DNA from: [Clostridium] celerecrescens 18A | GTDB taxonomy: Bacteria; Bacillota; Clostridia; Lachnospirales; Lachnospiraceae | Direction: 5' to 3' | Assembly: GCF_002797975.1 (NCBI RefSeq) | Contig: NZ_PGET01000001.1 | Location: 434,001-498,000 of the forward strand | Length of the DNA stretch: 64,000 nt | Shown here: in pieces, positions 18,356 to 27,066 of the stretch | Numbering within the stretch: the stretch's first letter is position 1 | Layout: the number at the start of each line of letters is the position of its first letter | Program-made: the position numbers and the translations under genes | Notes under the pieces: model-generated | The model's database searches: none | The model's input: only the letters and a program-made list of their open reading frames with translations | Told to the model about the DNA's origin: nothing

Positions 18356-19600
18356 ATGGGAAAGAAACTGTTAGAAGGAATCAAAGTAGTGGAACTGGCA
18401 ACCTTTATTGCGGCTGCAGGTGCAGGACGTTTCCTTGCAGACTGCGGAGCAGATGTCATTAAAATCGAATCTGCCAAGGGTGATCCGTTAAGACATACGG
18501 CTCCATCAGAGGGAAGGCCTTTGGATATGTATGAAAATACGACCTGGGACTTAGAAAATGGAAACAAGCGCTGCATTTCTCTTAATATGAAGGCGCCTGA
18601 GGGCAAAGAGGCATTTTTTAAGCTTCTGGAGGATGCGGATGTGCTGATCACCAACTGGAGGGTCCAGGCTCTTGAACGGGCGGGGCTTGATTATGAAACA
18701 TTAAAGGTGAAATATCCCAAGCTGGTTTATGCCATGGTAACCGGATATGGAGAATACGGCCCGGATAAAGACCTTCCGGGATTTGATTTCACGGCATTCT
18801 TTGCAAGGGGCGGTTATCTCCATTCCCTTCGTCAGAGAGGAACGGTTCCAATGAATGTGGTTCCAGGAGTTGGGGATCATAACGTGGCCATGAACCTTGC
18901 AGCAGGGATCCTTGCGGCATTATACCATGCAAAAGAGACCGGACAGGGCGAGAAAGTAGAGACCAGTCTGTTTGAGACGGCTGTCTATAACATGGGAATG
19001 ATGATCCAGGCAGCCAATTATGACGGCCCGGCAAGGGAATACCCCATTAACATCAGGGAGAGTGCCAACCCCTTTAATGCGGCATGGAGAACTAAGGATG
19101 ACAGATTCATTCAGACCTGTATGCCTGATTATAACACCTACTATAAGCAGTTCATGAAAGCTTTGGGAAGAGATGATTTAATGGAAAATGAGAATTACTT
19201 CCCAATCCAGAACCTTCAGGCCAAAGGCTTGGGCACGGAGGTCTATGATATCTGTATGGAAGCAATGGAAAAGAAAACAGCTAAGGAATGGGTACCTGTT
19301 TTAAAGGAACACGACATAGCATTCAGTGTTGCACAGTCCTGGGAAGAGATTCTGGAAGATGAGCAGGCATGGGCCAATGATTGCTTTTATAAAATGCAGT
19401 ACGACAATGGAAATGTACGCACACTGGTAAGGCCGCCGGTCAAATTCCAGGAGATGGGTGTTCCAGAGTACAATGGCGGTCCTCTGATCGGAGAGCAGGG
19501 ACCGGAGATTCTGGAGACTCTGGGGTACAGCAAAGAGGAGATCAAGGAGTTTCAGGAGAAAGGAATCCTTTATGTGTGGAAGGATGAAAGGAAAAACTAG
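18356..19600 (+). CDS. Type III (CaiB/BaiF) CoA-transferase, HadA/FldA-like
   Basis: 414-aa family III CoA-transferase that moves CoA between carboxylates, here probably from the reduced acyl-CoA product to the incoming 2-hydroxyacid. Seen: the N-terminal VVELATFIAAAGAGRFLADCGADVIKIE block, ISLNMKAPEG, DFTAFFARGG, and PGVGDHNVAM with the Asp near residue 176 expected to form the aspartyl-CoA thioester, then GEKVETSLFETAVYN. It is the last gene of the operon, 14 nt after EtfA, and is followed by a strong terminator. With the dehydratase, activase and reductase it completes a cycle like HadA-HadIBC-AcdB-EtfBA. Confidence 0.92.
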   Translation: MGKKLLEGIKVVELATFIAAAGAGRFLADCGADVIKIESAKGDPLRHTAPSEGRPLDMYENTTWDLENGNKRCISLNMKAPEGKEAFFKLLEDADVLITNWRVQALERAGLDYETLKVKYPKLVYAMVTGYGEYGPDKDLPGFDFTAFFARGGYLHSLRQRGTVPMNVVPGVGDHNVAMNLAAGILAALYHAKETGQGEKVETSLFETAVYNMGMMIQAANYDGPAREYPINIRESANPFNAAWRTKDDRFIQTCMPDYNTYYKQFMKALGRDDLMENENYFPIQNLQAKGLGTEVYDICMEAMEKKTAKEWVPVLKEHDIAFSVAQSWEEILEDEQAWANDCFYKMQYDNGNVRTLVRPPVKFQEMGVPEYNGGPLIGEQGPEILETLGYSKEEIKEFQEKGILYVWKDERKN

Positions 19601-19692
19601 AAAAACTAGATTTACCTTCAGAAATTCAATTGTTCTTTCCAGAGTATCAAAAAGGTGACATCAGGCATTTCTAAGTAAAACTATTTATAATG

Positions 19693-19733
19693 AAGAATGG
19701 CGTAGCGTAAAAAGCTACGCCATTCTTTATTTT
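19693..19733 (+). terminator. Terminator of the 2-hydroxyacid operon
   Basis: A perfect GAATGGCGTAGC / GCTACGCCATTC stem (19695-19706 with 19714-19725), extendable by AA/TT, is followed by TTTATTTT. The upstream arm starts with A-rich bases, so it may also work on the minus strand. Confidence 0.9.
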
Positions 19734-19846
19734 ATCGGTGTATCAGGTCCAGGCAGAAATCCAAACGAATCATAGCTGATGTATCTGTCTGCGTTTCCTT
19801 TCGGTCTTACAGTGATTCCACAAATCGGCACATACCCGCAATATAC
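19727..19846 (-). pseudogene. Possible 3' remnant of a lost gene
   Basis: On the minus strand a 39-codon frame without a start codon reads as ordinary protein (ending FGFLPGPDTPIK, stop at 19727-19729) and is closed upstream by a stop. It has no ribosome site and abuts the operon terminator, as the end of a gene would. The family is not recognised. It may be chance; the remaining bases of 19601-19918 hold only the terminator. Confidence 0.25.
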
Positions 19847-19918
19847 TTAACCGCATTCATAAAGCGGATTGGATTTGCTATCTGGGTCTTCCAATGTGTG
19901 TTGCTGGGAGATGTTTTA

Positions 19919-21280
19919 TCAGTAGTTTATGTCGGAAACCCATTTAACCCTGAATATCAGGATGGTAGTAATAATGGCGGCCATGTAATTGGAAAACAGG
20001 TTGCCCCAGAATACGGAATAAAAGCTTAGAAATTGCTCCGTTGCCAATATAAATATGTACCGCAGGAGCCATACCCGCAGCAAACTGATAAAGAGAGTGA
20101 TCCGGGTCTTTCCCAGTCCGATAAAAGCACCCTGCTGGACCATACAGATGCCGAATCCGATGACGGAATAGGTATAAATATGAAGCGCCTGGTTCGCCAC
20201 GGCTAGAACAGAGGCGTACCTGGTAAATAACACCGTAAGTTTAGAAGATAGGGGAACGACCAGGGCGATCAAAAGGGCAGCAGTAATGGCACTTATGACA
20301 CAGCCCGCCAAACAGGCTTTTTTTGCCTTTTCCGGCTGGTTTGCTCCCACGTTCATGCTGACCATGGTAGTGACGGCGGAACCGAAGGATGAAGGCAGTA
20401 TGAAGCATATTGAGGTAATGTTATTGGCAATTCCCTGTCCGTTTAAAACAACGGCCCCGTATTTCTCCACTTCATTGTTGATGAGGAAAAATCCCAGGTT
20501 GAGCATCATGCTGGAAAGCATGGCAGGAAAGCCTATGCGCAAAAGGGTATTGATGATGTTCCAGTCAAACCGGAAGCCTTTCAGGATAAAGCGCTCTCCG
20601 GTTTTCTTTAAAAATAATTCATAGTACATCCATCCGGTAATTAAAAAGTTAGATGCCAGGGATGCCATGACGGAACCTACAAGACCCCAGTGGAAAACAA
20701 CAATAAAGAGGGCACTGAAAATAATTTTTAAAATCAACATGATCACCATTCGGACAAAAGTATCTTCTGGTTTTCCGTTGGCATTCTTTATGGAATTATA
20801 AATAGATTCCATGAAGGAAAAAGGCGTCACACAGGCGCTTAATGCAAGATAGACAAAGACATCGTGGGAAATCTCTTCATTTACATGGGCGGATATGGGA
20901 AAGGCTAGGGCAATCAGCAGTGGTGCCAGGAGAAAACCCAGCAAAAAAGTAAAAACGATGATTTGAGTGGAGATCTTCCGGCTATGTTTAAAGTCGCCGT
21001 TTCCATTAGACTGCCCGATGATGGCCATTCCAGCCACACTCACTCCCTGAGCCAGGGCAGAAATCATATTAACAATTGGGGTGCAGTATGTAACAGCGCT
21101 TGCCGCCTGGGTTCCTACGAGATTGTTGAGAAACAGACCGTCGATGACCGGTATTGCGGATTGGATGAGACCCATCATGAGGGTGGGGACGGAAAGAAAT
21201 AATATGGTCGCGGAAACGGAGCCGTTAAGAATTAAATCCCTTCGTTGCTCGTTGCTTTGTTTTAAAAATTTTGATTGCAT
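19919..21280 (-). CDS. MATE-family multidrug/toxin efflux transporter
   Basis: 453-aa polytopic membrane protein with about twelve hydrophobic segments in two homologous halves. The family pattern near residues 28-60 (LSVPTLMMGLIQSAIPVIDGLFLNNLVG, then AASAV) and the internal GFPAMLSSMMLNLGFFLINN at the start of the second half are typical of MATE exporters, which use a Na+ or H+ gradient to expel cationic compounds. It stands alone on the minus strand between two plus-strand redox operons, with its own promoter at 21343-21371. The exported compound cannot be read from the sequence. Confidence 0.9.
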   Translation of the reverse strand: MQSKFLKQSNEQRRDLILNGSVSATILFLSVPTLMMGLIQSAIPVIDGLFLNNLVGTQAASAVTYCTPIVNMISALAQGVSVAGMAIIGQSNGNGDFKHSRKISTQIIVFTFLLGFLLAPLLIALAFPISAHVNEEISHDVFVYLALSACVTPFSFMESIYNSIKNANGKPEDTFVRMVIMLILKIIFSALFIVVFHWGLVGSVMASLASNFLITGWMYYELFLKKTGERFILKGFRFDWNIINTLLRIGFPAMLSSMMLNLGFFLINNEVEKYGAVVLNGQGIANNITSICFILPSSFGSAVTTMVSMNVGANQPEKAKKACLAGCVISAITAALLIALVVPLSSKLTVLFTRYASVLAVANQALHIYTYSVIGFGICMVQQGAFIGLGKTRITLFISLLRVWLLRYIFILATEQFLSFYSVFWGNLFSNYMAAIITTILIFRVKWVSDINY

Positions 21281-21319
21281 GGTCGATTCACCTGATTAGT
21301 AGATTTGCGGTAGAGTTTT

Positions 21320-21331
21320 CGGTCAATACCG
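21320..21331 (-). promoter_or_regulatory. Small palindrome in the MATE gene leader
   Basis: CGGTCAATACCG is a CGGT-4-ACCG inverted repeat just downstream of the minus-strand start of transcription. It could be a repressor site for the exporter; this is only a pattern. Confidence 0.3.
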
Positions 21332-21342
21332 TACAATTTTTA

Positions 21343-21371
21343 AATATACACTTGGAGAAAAAGAAAGTCAA
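21343..21371 (-). promoter_or_regulatory. Promoter of the MATE gene
   Basis: On the minus strand TTGACT (21371-21366), a 17-bp spacer and TATATT (21348-21343) form a good sigma-A promoter. The rest of 21372-21578 shows nothing I can support. Confidence 0.8.
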
Positions 21372-21578
21372 GAAAACTTTTGCTATGGTATTTATTTTGT
21401 TGTATTTAAGGAAGCAACAGTCCGCGGAGGTTTAAATCAGTGGCTCCTATGAAACAGTGAAATCAAATTAAATATCCAGGAGAATGAATAATGAATAAAT
21501 TGTAGGGTCGATATCATAACAAACATATTGCTCTATGTGGAAATAGATTATTTGTTTCATAGAATGGTATGTCTTTTT

Positions 21579-21607
21579 TTTACAAAAGACGGAAAATAAG
21601 GTATAAT
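21579..21607 (+). promoter_or_regulatory. Promoter of the second Etf/dehydrogenase operon
   Basis: TTTACA (21579-21584), 17 bp, TATAAT (21602-21607). No TTGTATACAA-type site is present, so it appears not to share the operator of the operon at 9251. Confidence 0.85.
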
Positions 21608-21713
21608 ATAGGGCAGATTAATCAGTCCGGTAAATTCAGCGCTGCTTTCATTATAATTGCCCGCTGTATTACGTATTTTGGAAGTAGGGTTTATTAGGAA
21701 AGGAAGAAAAAGA

Positions 21714-22502
21714 ATGAAGATCCTTGTTTGCATCAAACAGGTACCTGACAGCAATAAAGTTGAGGTGGATCCTGTTACGGGCGTGTTAAAAAGAGACGGA
21801 GCGGCTTCTAAGATGAATCCTTATGACTTATATGCCATTGAAACTGCCCTTCGGATCAAAGAGAAAACGGGAGGCCTTGTTGACGTTATTTCCATGGGAC
21901 CTCCGCAGGCCATGCAGGTCATTAAAGAAGCATTTTCCATGGGAGCAGACCATGGAACGCTTTTGTCAGACAAACGTTTCGGAGGGGCCGATGTCCTTGC
22001 GACCAGCTATACCCTGGCACAGGGAATTAAGGCAATGGGAGAGTATGACTTAATTCTTTGCGGCAAGCAGACTACAGACGGGGATACCGCGCAGGTAGGC
22101 CCGGAAATATCGGAATGGTTAAACCTTCCAAGCGTATCCAATGTCGTGAGAATCCGGAAGCTAGAAGAAGATGGAATTACAGTAGATATGGATCTTCCCG
22201 ATGAGGTAGAGGTGGCCAAAGTAAAATTTCCATGCCTTTTAGCAGTGGATAAAGATATCTTTCAGCCAAGACTCCCGTCATATGTAAAAAAATTAAATAC
22301 AAAGGATAGAAAGATTCAGGTACTTACCCTTGATGATATGAAGGATAAGGACGAAATGAATTACGGTCTTAACGGATCGCCCACTCAGGTACAGAAGATC
22401 TTCCCTCCGGCAACAAACGATAAAAAGGAAGTGTGGGATGAGTCAGGAGATGTGCTTGCGAAAAAGCTGTTTGACAAGATGGTAGAGCTGAAGTTTGTTT
22501 AG
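21714..22502 (+). CDS. Electron-transfer flavoprotein beta subunit (second pair; LctB-like)
   Basis: 262-aa EtfB paralogue of the one at 16348. It begins MKILVCIKQVPDSNKVEVD and has [17 protein letters not shown] in the nucleotide-binding loop. It forms an operon with the EtfA (11 nt on) and the FAD oxidase (2 nt after EtfA), the order of lctBCD in Acetobacterium woodii, where EtfB carries the bifurcating FAD and lactate oxidation by NAD+ is driven by reduced ferredoxin. The start at 21714 is chosen for AGGAAAGGA upstream; the frame is open further 5' without a site. Confidence 0.92.
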   Translation: MKILVCIKQVPDSNKVEVDPVTGVLKRDGAASKMNPYDLYAIETALRIKEKTGGLVDVISMGPPQAMQVIKEAFSMGADHGTLLSDKRFGGADVLATSYTLAQGIKAMGEYDLILCGKQTTDGDTAQVGPEISEWLNLPSVSNVVRIRKLEEDGITVDMDLPDEVEVAKVKFPCLLAVDKDIFQPRLPSYVKKLNTKDRKIQVLTLDDMKDKDEMNYGLNGSPTQVQKIFPPATNDKKEVWDESGDVLAKKLFDKMVELKFV

Positions 22503-22513
22503 GAGGGGAAGAA

Positions 22514-23707
22514 ATGGCAAGGTTAATCATACATCAGGAGAGAATTCCTGATCAACAGGAATTGATAAAAATCTGTCCCTTTGGAGCCCTGGAGGAGCAG
22601 GATGGAAAAGTTATCGTAAATGCTGCCTGCAAGATGTGCCGCCTTTGTATAAAAAAGGGTCCGGAGGGTGCTGTCGAGTATGTGGAGGACGTAAAAAAAA
22701 CTGCGGTCAACAAAGACGAATGGAAGGGAATTGCTGTTTATGCAGACCATGTAGATGGCGCCGTTCATCCGGTCACCTATGAACTGATTGGAAAGGCAAA
22801 GGAGATGGCGGCAGTTACCGGGCAGGAGGTATATGTTCTGTTCATGGGAAAGGATATCCGTGAAAAAAGTGAAGAAATACTCCATTACGGAGCTGATAAA
22901 GTCTTCCTATATGATAAGGAGGAGCTGGCCCGTTTTAAAATTGAGCCCTATACAGCAGTCTTTGAAGATTTTATCAACAAAGTCAAGCCCTCTTCCATTC
23001 TGGTAGGAGCGACCACCGTAGGACGTCAGCTTGCTCCAAGAGTGGCTGCCAGAATGAAAACCGGTCTGACTGCAGACTGCACCATTCTTGAAATGAATGA
23101 AAATACGGATTTATCCCAGATCCGGCCAGCCTTTGGGGGCAACATTATGGCTCATATCAAGACCCCAAACCATCGTCCTCAGATCGCTACCGTTCGGTAT
23201 AAAATCATGAATGCTCCTGCCCGCTCGGAAGTAAAATCGGGAGAAATCGTGATTTGTGATATCGATAGGGGAAAGCTTGTCTGTCATGTGGAGGTCATTG
23301 ATATTCTGCCAAAGGAGAAGGAGACCTTCATTGAGAATTCTGAAATTCTGGTGGTTGCCGGAAGAGGAGTGAAAAAAGAAGAGGATTTAAGCATGCTCCG
23401 GGAGCTGGCAGATCTTATGGGAGGCCAGGTAGCATGCACCAGACCGATGGCAGAATCCGGCTGGCTGGATGCAAAATATCAGATTGGTTTAAGTGGCCGT
23501 ACGGTCAGGCCGAAGTTAATCATTACCTGTGGAGTTTCCGGTGCCATTCAGTTTGTGGCCGGCATGAACCATTCAGATACCATATTTGCAATCAACAATG
23601 ACCCAAAGGCGCCGATCTTCAAATCAGCTCATTATTGTCTGGTAGGCGATCTCTATGAACTTCTCCCGAAACTGATTGCAAGGATAAAAGAGAAGAAAGG
23701 AGTTTAA
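22514..23707 (+). CDS. EtfA with one-cluster ferredoxin-like domain (LctC-like)
   Basis: 397-aa EtfA. The N-terminal ferredoxin-like domain has lost one motif: only Cys21 (followed by Pro) and Cys39/42/45 remain, and the residue after Cys45 at the fourth position is Gly49. In ferredoxin topology those four can still bind one [4Fe-4S] cluster, since CxxCxxC takes its fourth ligand from the other motif. The EtfA core is intact ([48 protein letters not shown]). A single cluster is what I recall for the A. woodii lactate dehydrogenase-Etf complex. AGGAGGGG precedes the ATG. Confidence 0.9.
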   Translation: MARLIIHQERIPDQQELIKICPFGALEEQDGKVIVNAACKMCRLCIKKGPEGAVEYVEDVKKTAVNKDEWKGIAVYADHVDGAVHPVTYELIGKAKEMAAVTGQEVYVLFMGKDIREKSEEILHYGADKVFLYDKEELARFKIEPYTAVFEDFINKVKPSSILVGATTVGRQLAPRVAARMKTGLTADCTILEMNENTDLSQIRPAFGGNIMAHIKTPNHRPQIATVRYKIMNAPARSEVKSGEIVICDIDRGKLVCHVEVIDILPKEKETFIENSEILVVAGRGVKKEEDLSMLRELADLMGGQVACTRPMAESGWLDAKYQIGLSGRTVRPKLIITCGVSGAIQFVAGMNHSDTIFAINNDPKAPIFKSAHYCLVGDLYELLPKLIARIKEKKGV

Positions 23708-23709
23708 TC

Positions 23710-25113
23710 ATGGGATATAAAAAACTGGATAAAGATGATATTGTTTACATAAAAAGTATCATTCCGGATGAGGAGCGTATTCTGATCGGAGATTCTATTA
23801 ATGAAGAGTACAGTCATGATGAATTAAGCGGTACCAGCAGCTATCCTGACATTGTAGTGAAAGCTAAATCAGCAGAAGAGATATCCGAAATTATAAAGTA
23901 TGCCTATGAAAATGTCATCCCCGTGACTCCAAGAGGTGCCGGTACCGGCCTGGTGGGGTCATCCGTAGCCATGGAACATGGAATCATGATAGATACCACG
24001 CTGATGAATCATGTACTTGAACTTGATGAGGATAATCTGACAATTACGGTGGAGCCTGGTGTACTGTTGATGGAGCTTTCTGCTTATGTGGAAGATCACG
24101 ATCTGTTTTACCCGCCTGATCCAGGCGAAAAATCAGCTACCATTGGAGGTAACATCAGCACCAATGCAGGAGGCATGCGCGCCGTGAAATATGGAGTGAC
24201 ACGTGACTATGTAAGAGGTCTGGAAGTTGTCCTTCCAAGTGGTGAGATTACGGAATTCGGAGGTAAAGTCGTAAAAAACAGCTCCGGTTATGCCCTTAAG
24301 GATTTAATGGTCGGATCTGAGGGAACTCTTGGCTTTATTACAAAGGCCACGTTAAAGCTGATTCCCCGCCCCAAGATGGTGATCAGCCTGCTGATTCCCT
24401 TCCCTACCCTGGATCATGCAATCAATACGGTTCCTTTAATTGTCAAATCAAAGACCATTCCCACAGCCATTGAATTCATGCAGCGGGAAGTTATTATTGA
24501 TGCAGAGCAGTATTTAGGAAAGGCATTTCCGGATAAGCAGTCAGACGCTTATCTGCTCTTAAAATTTGACGGGAATTCGGCAGAAGAAATTGAACAGGCA
24601 TATGACAGCGTTGCAAAGCTCTGCCTGGAACAGGGTGCCCTGGATGTTCTGATTTCTGATACGGAGGAGAGAGAAGAATCCATCTGGAAGGCCAGGGGAG
24701 CATTCCTGGAAGCCATCAAAGGTTCTACCACCTACATGGATGAGGTTGATATGGTTGTTCCAAGAAGCTCAGTCAATGAAATGGTCACCTATCTGCATGG
24801 CCTGCAAAAAGAGTGTGAGTTAAGGATTAAGAGTTTCGGACATGCAGGAGACGGGAACCTCCATGCCTATATGCTGAAAGATAATTTAAGCGACGAGGAA
24901 TGGGAAAAGCGTATGAGCAAAGCTATGGAGAAGGTTTATGAAAAGGCCAGGAAGCTGGGAGGTCAGGTTTCCGGAGAACATGGCATTGGTTTTGCTAAGA
25001 AGCCTTACCTTAGGGAATCTCTCCCGGAGGTGAATCTAATTCTGATGAACGGAATAAAGAAGGTGTTTGACCCTAATAATATTTTAAATCCTCACAAGAT
25101 TGCCCAAATGTAA
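23710..25113 (+). CDS. FAD-linked 2-hydroxyacid dehydrogenase (GlcD/LctD-like)
   Basis: 467-aa oxidase of the VAO/GlcD family, which oxidises (R)-2-hydroxyacids such as D-lactate or 2-hydroxyglutarate to 2-oxoacids. The FAD-binding region shows [18 protein letters not shown] (about residues 76-93), [21 protein letters not shown] (about 137-157) and [12 protein letters not shown]. The C-terminal cap carries the metal-ligand motif [10 protein letters not shown] near residue 377 and [11 protein letters not shown]. Following EtfB and EtfA directly, it is the likely dehydrogenase of a bifurcating/confurcating lactate-type complex. D-lactate is the best guess, but the adjacent operon suggests a wider 2-hydroxyacid could be the substrate. 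Confidence 0.9.
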   Translation: MGYKKLDKDDIVYIKSIIPDEERILIGDSINEEYSHDELSGTSSYPDIVVKAKSAEEISEIIKYAYENVIPVTPRGAGTGLVGSSVAMEHGIMIDTTLMNHVLELDEDNLTITVEPGVLLMELSAYVEDHDLFYPPDPGEKSATIGGNISTNAGGMRAVKYGVTRDYVRGLEVVLPSGEITEFGGKVVKNSSGYALKDLMVGSEGTLGFITKATLKLIPRPKMVISLLIPFPTLDHAINTVPLIVKSKTIPTAIEFMQREVIIDAEQYLGKAFPDKQSDAYLLLKFDGNSAEEIEQAYDSVAKLCLEQGALDVLISDTEEREESIWKARGAFLEAIKGSTTYMDEVDMVVPRSSVNEMVTYLHGLQKECELRIKSFGHAGDGNLHAYMLKDNLSDEEWEKRMSKAMEKVYEKARKLGGQVSGEHGIGFAKKPYLRESLPEVNLILMNGIKKVFDPNNILNPHKIAQM

Positions 25114-25131
25114 CGGATTGCAATAAAGGAA

Positions 25132-25181
25132 CTTAAGCCTAATGGATAAATACAAATCCATAGGGCTTAAGACTCCTTTTT
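25132..25181 (+). terminator. Terminator between convergent lct-like and ABC operons
   Basis: CTTAAGCCT-AATGGAT pairs with ATCCATAGGGCTTAAG around a short loop, followed by CTCCTTTTT. The stem has one bulge. The flanking sequence may let it serve both strands. Confidence 0.75.
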
Positions 25182-25185
25182 AAAA

Positions 25186-25983
25186 TTAAAATTTAATCTT
25201 CTTCTCCAGCAAAGCAATCCCCTGATACAAAATTGCCGATACGATACACAGGATCACGATGCTCATCACCACCAGATCCATCTTAAACACCTGGCTTCCA
25301 TAGATGATCAAATAACCTAGTCCTTTATTCGCCGCCAAAAATTCTCCAATGATAACACCAACCAGACAAAGCCCGATATTGACCTTTGTATTGCTGATGA
25401 TAAGAGGCACAGAACCAGGAAGAAGTACCTTGAAAAGAACATCCTTTTTCTTACCGCCCAGAGAATAGATCAGCTTGATCATGTCAGGATCTACCTGGGA
25501 AAAACCGGTATGGAGCGTCATGATGCATCCAAAAACGGCCACAGAAATGGAAGCAACAATGATGGTCTTAATATTATTGCCCAGCCATACAATTAAGATG
25601 GGAGCAAGGGCGGATTTTGGAAGGCTGTTAAGCATGACAAGATAAGGCTCCAACACTTCCGATACACTGCGGCTGGACCATAAAAGAACAGCGATCAGCA
25701 GGCCTGAGATGGTGACCAGGGCAAAGCTTATGAGGGTTTCCATCACGGTTACCCCAATGTGCATAAAAATGCTTTTGTCCACTACCATATTAAGAAAGCA
25801 GATGGTCACACGGGAAGGTGAGCTGAATATGAAGTCATTGATCATGCCCAGTCTTGCACACAGCTCCCAAAGAGAAAGAAGCAGCACCAGCAGCATGGTT
25901 CGCCACACTCTGACATTGCGGCGGTGCAGCTTTTCCTTTTCAATAAACTCCTGTTGGGCTAAGGTGGGATGAGTCTCAATCAT
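25186..25983 (-). CDS. ABC transporter permease (SsuC/TauC type)
   Basis: 265-aa inner-membrane permease with about six helices, of the nitrate/sulfonate/taurine class. The ATPase-contact loop is visible: LNSLPKSALAPILIVWLGNNIKTIIVASISVAVFG (about residues 139-173), a hallmark of SsuC-like permeases. The start overlaps the end of the ATPase gene by 8 nt, so the two are translationally coupled. No substrate-binding protein is encoded beside them. Candidates for the substrate (sulfonate, nitrate, a thiamine precursor or another small organic) cannot be separated from sequence alone. Confidence 0.85.
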   Translation of the reverse strand: MIETHPTLAQQEFIEKEKLHRRNVRVWRTMLLVLLLSLWELCARLGMINDFIFSSPSRVTICFLNMVVDKSIFMHIGVTVMETLISFALVTISGLLIAVLLWSSRSVSEVLEPYLVMLNSLPKSALAPILIVWLGNNIKTIIVASISVAVFGCIMTLHTGFSQVDPDMIKLIYSLGGKKKDVLFKVLLPGSVPLIISNTKVNIGLCLVGVIIGEFLAANKGLGYLIIYGSQVFKMDLVVMSIVILCIVSAILYQGIALLEKKIKF

Positions 25984-26743
25984 GATTTTGCAGCTCCTTC
26001 CATACCTGATTAAAGTAAACAGAAAATTCCGGCATGTTCCGCCGTGTCAAAGGCCGTATATCATCACCTCCGAAGGAAACCGGTACGATGGCTTTTATTT
26101 TGCCGGGCCTGCTTGTCAGTACGATGACTCTGTCGGCAACACTGATAGCTTCGGAAAGGTCATGTGTGATAAGAATCGCAGTTTTATGAGTGCTTTTTAT
26201 AATGGAACTGATGTCATCACAGACGGAAAGCCTGGTTTGATAGTCCAATGCAGAAAATGGTTCGTCTAATAAAAGAAGGTCCGGTTCCAGGGCCAGGGTG
26301 CGGACCAGTGCGGCACGCTGCCGCATGCCTCCGGACAGTTCAGACGGCTTTGCCTGCTCAAAGCTTCCAAGGCCGTAAGTATGGAGCATCTGATGCAGCT
26401 TTTCTTTGGAGCTTTTATTTCGCTTTTTCTGAATTTCCAGCCCCAGTTCGGCATTTCCCATAATCGTACGCCATTCAAAAAGGTGATCCCGCTGCAGCAT
26501 GTAACCGATATTGACGCCGGATTCTGCCTGGGAGACGCCGTCAATTAAGATTTCACCTTCGTCAGGTTCTAATAATCCGCTAAGAAGAGATAGAAGGGTT
26601 GATTTCCCGCAGCCGGATGGGCCGACGATTGCAAGAAATTCTCCGTTATCTGCAGTAAATGATATATTGGAAAGGGCCAGTGTCTCACCCTCAAGGGAAT
26701 GATAGGAGTAACTGATCCCGCGAACTTCCAGTTTTGGCTTCAT
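25976..26743 (-). CDS. ABC transporter ATP-binding protein (SsuB/TauB type)
   Basis: 255-aa ATPase partner of the overlapping permease. Walker A is GPSGCGKST (about residues 40-48), the Q-loop is GYMLQRDHLFEW, the signature is LSGGMRQRAALVRTLALEP, Walker B is LLLLDEPFSALD and the switch His is in ILITHDLSEAI. The GYMLQ-DHLFEW Q-loop and overall length fit the SsuB/TauB/ThiZ group. AGGAGGACCC precedes the ATG and a promoter is present at 26784-26812. Confidence 0.9.
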   Translation of the reverse strand: MKPKLEVRGISYSYHSLEGETLALSNISFTADNGEFLAIVGPSGCGKSTLLSLLSGLLEPDEGEILIDGVSQAESGVNIGYMLQRDHLFEWRTIMGNAELGLEIQKKRNKSSKEKLHQMLHTYGLGSFEQAKPSELSGGMRQRAALVRTLALEPDLLLLDEPFSALDYQTRLSVCDDISSIIKSTHKTAILITHDLSEAISVADRVIVLTSRPGKIKAIVPVSFGGDDIRPLTRRNMPEFSVYFNQVWKELQNHD

Positions 26744-26783
26744 GGGTCCTCCTTATATGACAGATTTGATCTGATATAGTGTT

Positions 26784-26812
26784 ATGATATGTACAAAAAA
26801 AAGGAGTGTGAA
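26784..26812 (-). promoter_or_regulatory. Promoter of the ssuBC-like operon
   Basis: Minus strand TTCACA (26812-26807), 17 bp, TATCAT (26789-26784). It is moderately close to consensus. The region 26813-26956 shows no gene or recognised riboswitch. Confidence 0.55.
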
Positions 26813-26956
26813 GGACCAGACCTTCTTCTCCTTGATATAAAATGCCGGATTGCTTTTTTTTTCCTTTTTTACAGCCTGATGCTTGGCCCAGCTACAGGAA
26901 AAGCCAATAAATGGGGAAATAGATGGCGGAAATGCTGGAAAAATAAGAAAAACCCC

Positions 26957-26985
26957 TTGCAATGGAGTATAAACGGTGTTATACT
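26957..26985 (+). promoter_or_regulatory. Promoter of the rimP-ribF operon
   Basis: TTGCAA (26957-26962), 17 bp, TATACT (26980-26985), with TG one base before the -10 box (extended -10). Confidence 0.75.
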
Positions 26986-27013
26986 GTCTACGATAACATG
27001 ACAGTTAGCGGAT

Positions 27014-27039
27014 AAAGAGTGGGCGAAAGTCCACTCTTT
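27014..27039 (+). other. Hairpin in the rimP leader
   Basis: AAAGAGTGG (27014-27022) and CCACTCTTT (27031-27039) form a perfect 9-bp stem with an 8-nt loop about 20 nt downstream of the predicted transcription start. The following bases are only moderately T-rich, so it may be a leader structure or weak attenuator ahead of rimP. Confidence 0.6.
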
Positions 27040-27066
27040 CAATTTGTTTGGAAAGGTGGGAGAAAG

